A stretch of DNA of 64,000 bases, from contig JALFRA010000013.1 of the NCBI GenBank assembly GCA_022785125.1, positions 1 through 64,000 on the forward strand. Direction: 5' to 3'. Origin of the DNA: Clostridiales bacterium. Its GTDB lineage: Bacteria > Bacillota > Clostridia > Oscillospirales > Oscillospiraceae. The notes beneath the pieces are model-generated. The model ran no database searches. It was not told the DNA's origin and saw only the letters and a program-made list of their open reading frames with translations. Position 1 is the first letter of the stretch, and every line of letters begins with the position of its first letter. Below, piece after piece: positions 62,547-64,000 of this stretch. The translations under genes were made by a program, and so were the position numbers.

Positions 62547-63332
62547 ATGGCAAAAACCATCGCTATTGTAAATCAGAAGGGCGGGGTGGGCAAAACCACC
62601 ACCTGCGTCAACCTGGCCGCCGCCCTGAAAAAGCTGGACCAGCGGGTACTGGTCTGCGACTTTGACCCCCAGGCCAATACCACCTCCGGCTTTGGTGTGG
62701 ACAAGACCATCTCCCCCAACATCTACGATGTGCTCCTCAACGGCACCGACGTCCGCAAAGCTGTGGTATCCACTCCCTACGTGGACGTGATCCCCGCCAA
62801 CAAATCCCTGGCAGGCGCCACCGTGGAGATGATCACTGCCGACCACCGGGAATATCTGCTGAAAAACGCTCTGGATGCTCTGGACGGAGACTATGACTAT
62901 ATCTTCATTGACTGTCCCCCCTCTCTGGAGCTGCTCACCCTCAACGCTCTGTGCGCCGCCGATTCCGTGCTGGTACCGGTGCAGTGTGAGTACTACGCCC
63001 TGGAAGGACTGAGCGATCTGCTGTCCACCATCCGCATCGTCAAGCGGTCCCTCAACCCCAGGATCGGACTGGAAGGAGTGGTCCTCACCATGTACGATGG
63101 GCGGACCAATCTGTCCATGCAGGTGGCGGAGGAGGTCAAGCGCCACTTCCCCGGTCAGGTATACGCCACGGTGATCCCCCGCAACGTCCGCCTGTCCGAG
63201 GCCCCCAGCTTTGGCAAGCCGGTGCAGGCCTATGACCCCTATTCCCGGGGGGCCGAGGCCTATGGAGCCCTGGCGGCCGAGCTGCTGGAACACAACCAAT
63301 TTTCCATTACCCGGGAAGAAAGGAGCGAATGA
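62547..63332 (+). CDS. soj: Chromosome-partitioning ATPase Soj (ParA)
   Basis: 261 residues. Deviant Walker A KGGVGKTT (11-18), DFDPQANTT, FIDCPPSLELLTLNAL. Together with Spo0J and parS it moves replication origins apart and, in Bacillus, also controls DnaA. ATG at 62547 with a GGCAGG upstream. Followed by spo0J after 2 bases. Confidence 0.96.
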   Translation: MAKTIAIVNQKGGVGKTTTCVNLAAALKKLDQRVLVCDFDPQANTTSGFGVDKTISPNIYDVLLNGTDVRKAVVSTPYVDVIPANKSLAGATVEMITADHREYLLKNALDALDGDYDYIFIDCPPSLELLTLNALCAADSVLVPVQCEYYALEGLSDLLSTIRIVKRSLNPRIGLEGVVLTMYDGRTNLSMQVAEEVKRHFPGQVYATVIPRNVRLSEAPSFGKPVQAYDPYSRGAEAYGALAAELLEHNQFSITREERSE

Positions 63333-63334
63333 CC

Positions 63335-64000
63335 ATGGCATTGGAACGCGGCCTGGGCAGAGGCCTGGGCGCGCTGCTGGGCGACGCCGCCCTCCAGTCC
63401 CAGGAGGGTGGTTCCCTCTCCCTCCCCATCTCCCAAGTGGAACCCGGCCTGAAGCAGCCCCGGAAGCGGTTCGACGAGGAATCCCTCCAGGATCTGGCCG
63501 ACTCCATCCGCACCCACGGGGTCATTCAGCCCCTGACCGTGCGGCGGCTGGCCTCCGGCTACTATCAGATCATCGCCGGCGAGCGCCGGTGGCGGGCCGC
63601 CAAAATCGCGGGCCTCACCGAAATTCCCGCCGTCATCATCGAGGCCGACGACCGGAAGGTCATGGAGCTGGGCCTCATTGAAAACCTCCAGCGGGAGGAC
63701 CTGAACCCGGTGGAAGAGGCCAACGGCTACAAAGTCCTGATGGACGAGTACGGCCTCACCCAGGAGGAGGTGGCCCAGCGGGTGGGCAAATCCCGCCCGG
63801 CAGTGGCCAACGCCCTGCGTCTTCTGGCTCTCCCCGATCCCGTCCACCAGCTGCTGGAGGAGGGCAAGCTGTCCGCCGGACACGCCCGGGCCATTCTGGC
63901 CGCCCCCACCGGCGAGCTGCAAAAGAAGCTGGCCCAGAAGGTCATTGCCGAGGACCTGTCGGTCCGGCAGACCGAAGCCCTGGCCAAGCGGCTGGCGGCC
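63335..64000 (+). CDS. spo0J: ParB (Spo0J), C-terminus beyond window
   Basis: The first 222 residues are visible: RGLGRGLGALLGD basic N-terminus for Soj contact, ParB box (ISQVEPGLKQPRKRFDEESLQDLADSIRTHGVIQPLTVRRL; GERRWRAAKIAG), HTH (YGLTQEEVAQRVGKSRPAVANALRLLALP). Binds the two parS sites just upstream and spreads along DNA. Cut by the window end. Confidence 0.97.
   Translation, partial: MALERGLGRGLGALLGDAALQSQEGGSLSLPISQVEPGLKQPRKRFDEESLQDLADSIRTHGVIQPLTVRRLASGYYQIIAGERRWRAAKIAGLTEIPAVIIEADDRKVMELGLIENLQREDLNPVEEANGYKVLMDEYGLTQEEVAQRVGKSRPAVANALRLLALPDPVHQLLEEGKLSAGHARAILAAPTGELQKKLAQKVIAEDLSVRQTEALAKRLAA

Overview
The window looks like a GC-rich, spore-forming anaerobic Firmicute of the Oscillospiraceae type (Flavonifractor / Intestinimonas / Lawsonibacter-like). 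The reasons are the strong GCC/GAC/CTG codon bias with clean AT-rich sigma-A promoters, SLH-anchored surface proteins, a Spo0A-like regulator, a Trp T-box, butyrate/acetoacetate genes and selenium-dependent molybdenum hydroxylase (SDMH) accessory genes. The right end (noc, two parS sites, soj, spo0J) places that end near the replication origin. No rRNA, tRNA or CRISPR array was seen. Species cannot be fixed from the sequence alone.

Layout. 1-3274: N-terminal part of a large secreted beta-helix-like surface protein (minus). 3493-5273: trpB2 under a T-box with a UGG (Trp) specifier. 5298-6421: a lipoprotein of the EreA/ChaN/TIKI type. 6764-14926 (minus): P-type Ca2+ ATPase, family-5 substrate-binding lipoprotein, pgeF, secA. 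15099-18669 (plus): an HTH protein, a receptor-like Ser/Thr kinase with external leucine-rich repeats, and a secreted stalk-domain protein; an identical-length dyad lies before the first and last of these. 18742-28533 (minus): the conserved glmU-prs-pth-mfd order, but with a GNAT gene and a vanW-dltA-dltC operon inserted before mfd, and with a GlmU whose uridyltransferase motif is gone. 28707-29219: HD hydrolase.

29440-32124: thiolase plus both subunits of an acetoacetate CoA-transferase, a highly expressed butyrate/acetoacetate module. 32335-35499: YtrA-type repressor with an ABC exporter. 35866-46123: a catabolic and cofactor region with two fold-type-II PLP enzymes, a membrane protein, a hydantoinase, MocA, YqeC, YqeB and a domain-permuted XdhC, interrupted by two paralogous lipoproteins, two possible small RNAs, tadA and mntP. 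These genes would mature a molybdenum hydroxylase and open hydantoin-like rings, and they fit anaerobic purine breakdown together with the nucleoside ABC transporter (50147-55178) and xpt (55354-55926). The hydroxylase itself is not in the window.

46245-48102: ECF sigma factor with its membrane anti-sigma-like partner. 48228-50089: BlaI/BlaR1-type pair. 56183-60128: SLH-GH18 protein, YitT, PrsA-like foldase. 60300-64000: XRE regulator, divergent Spo0A-like regulator, noc, parS, soj, spo0J (cut by the window end).

Between genes there are several families of folded repeats. The most striking occurs three times (about 6518-6690, 25985-26175, 35567-35738): its hairpin stems differ in sequence but stay paired, while loops and linkers are conserved.
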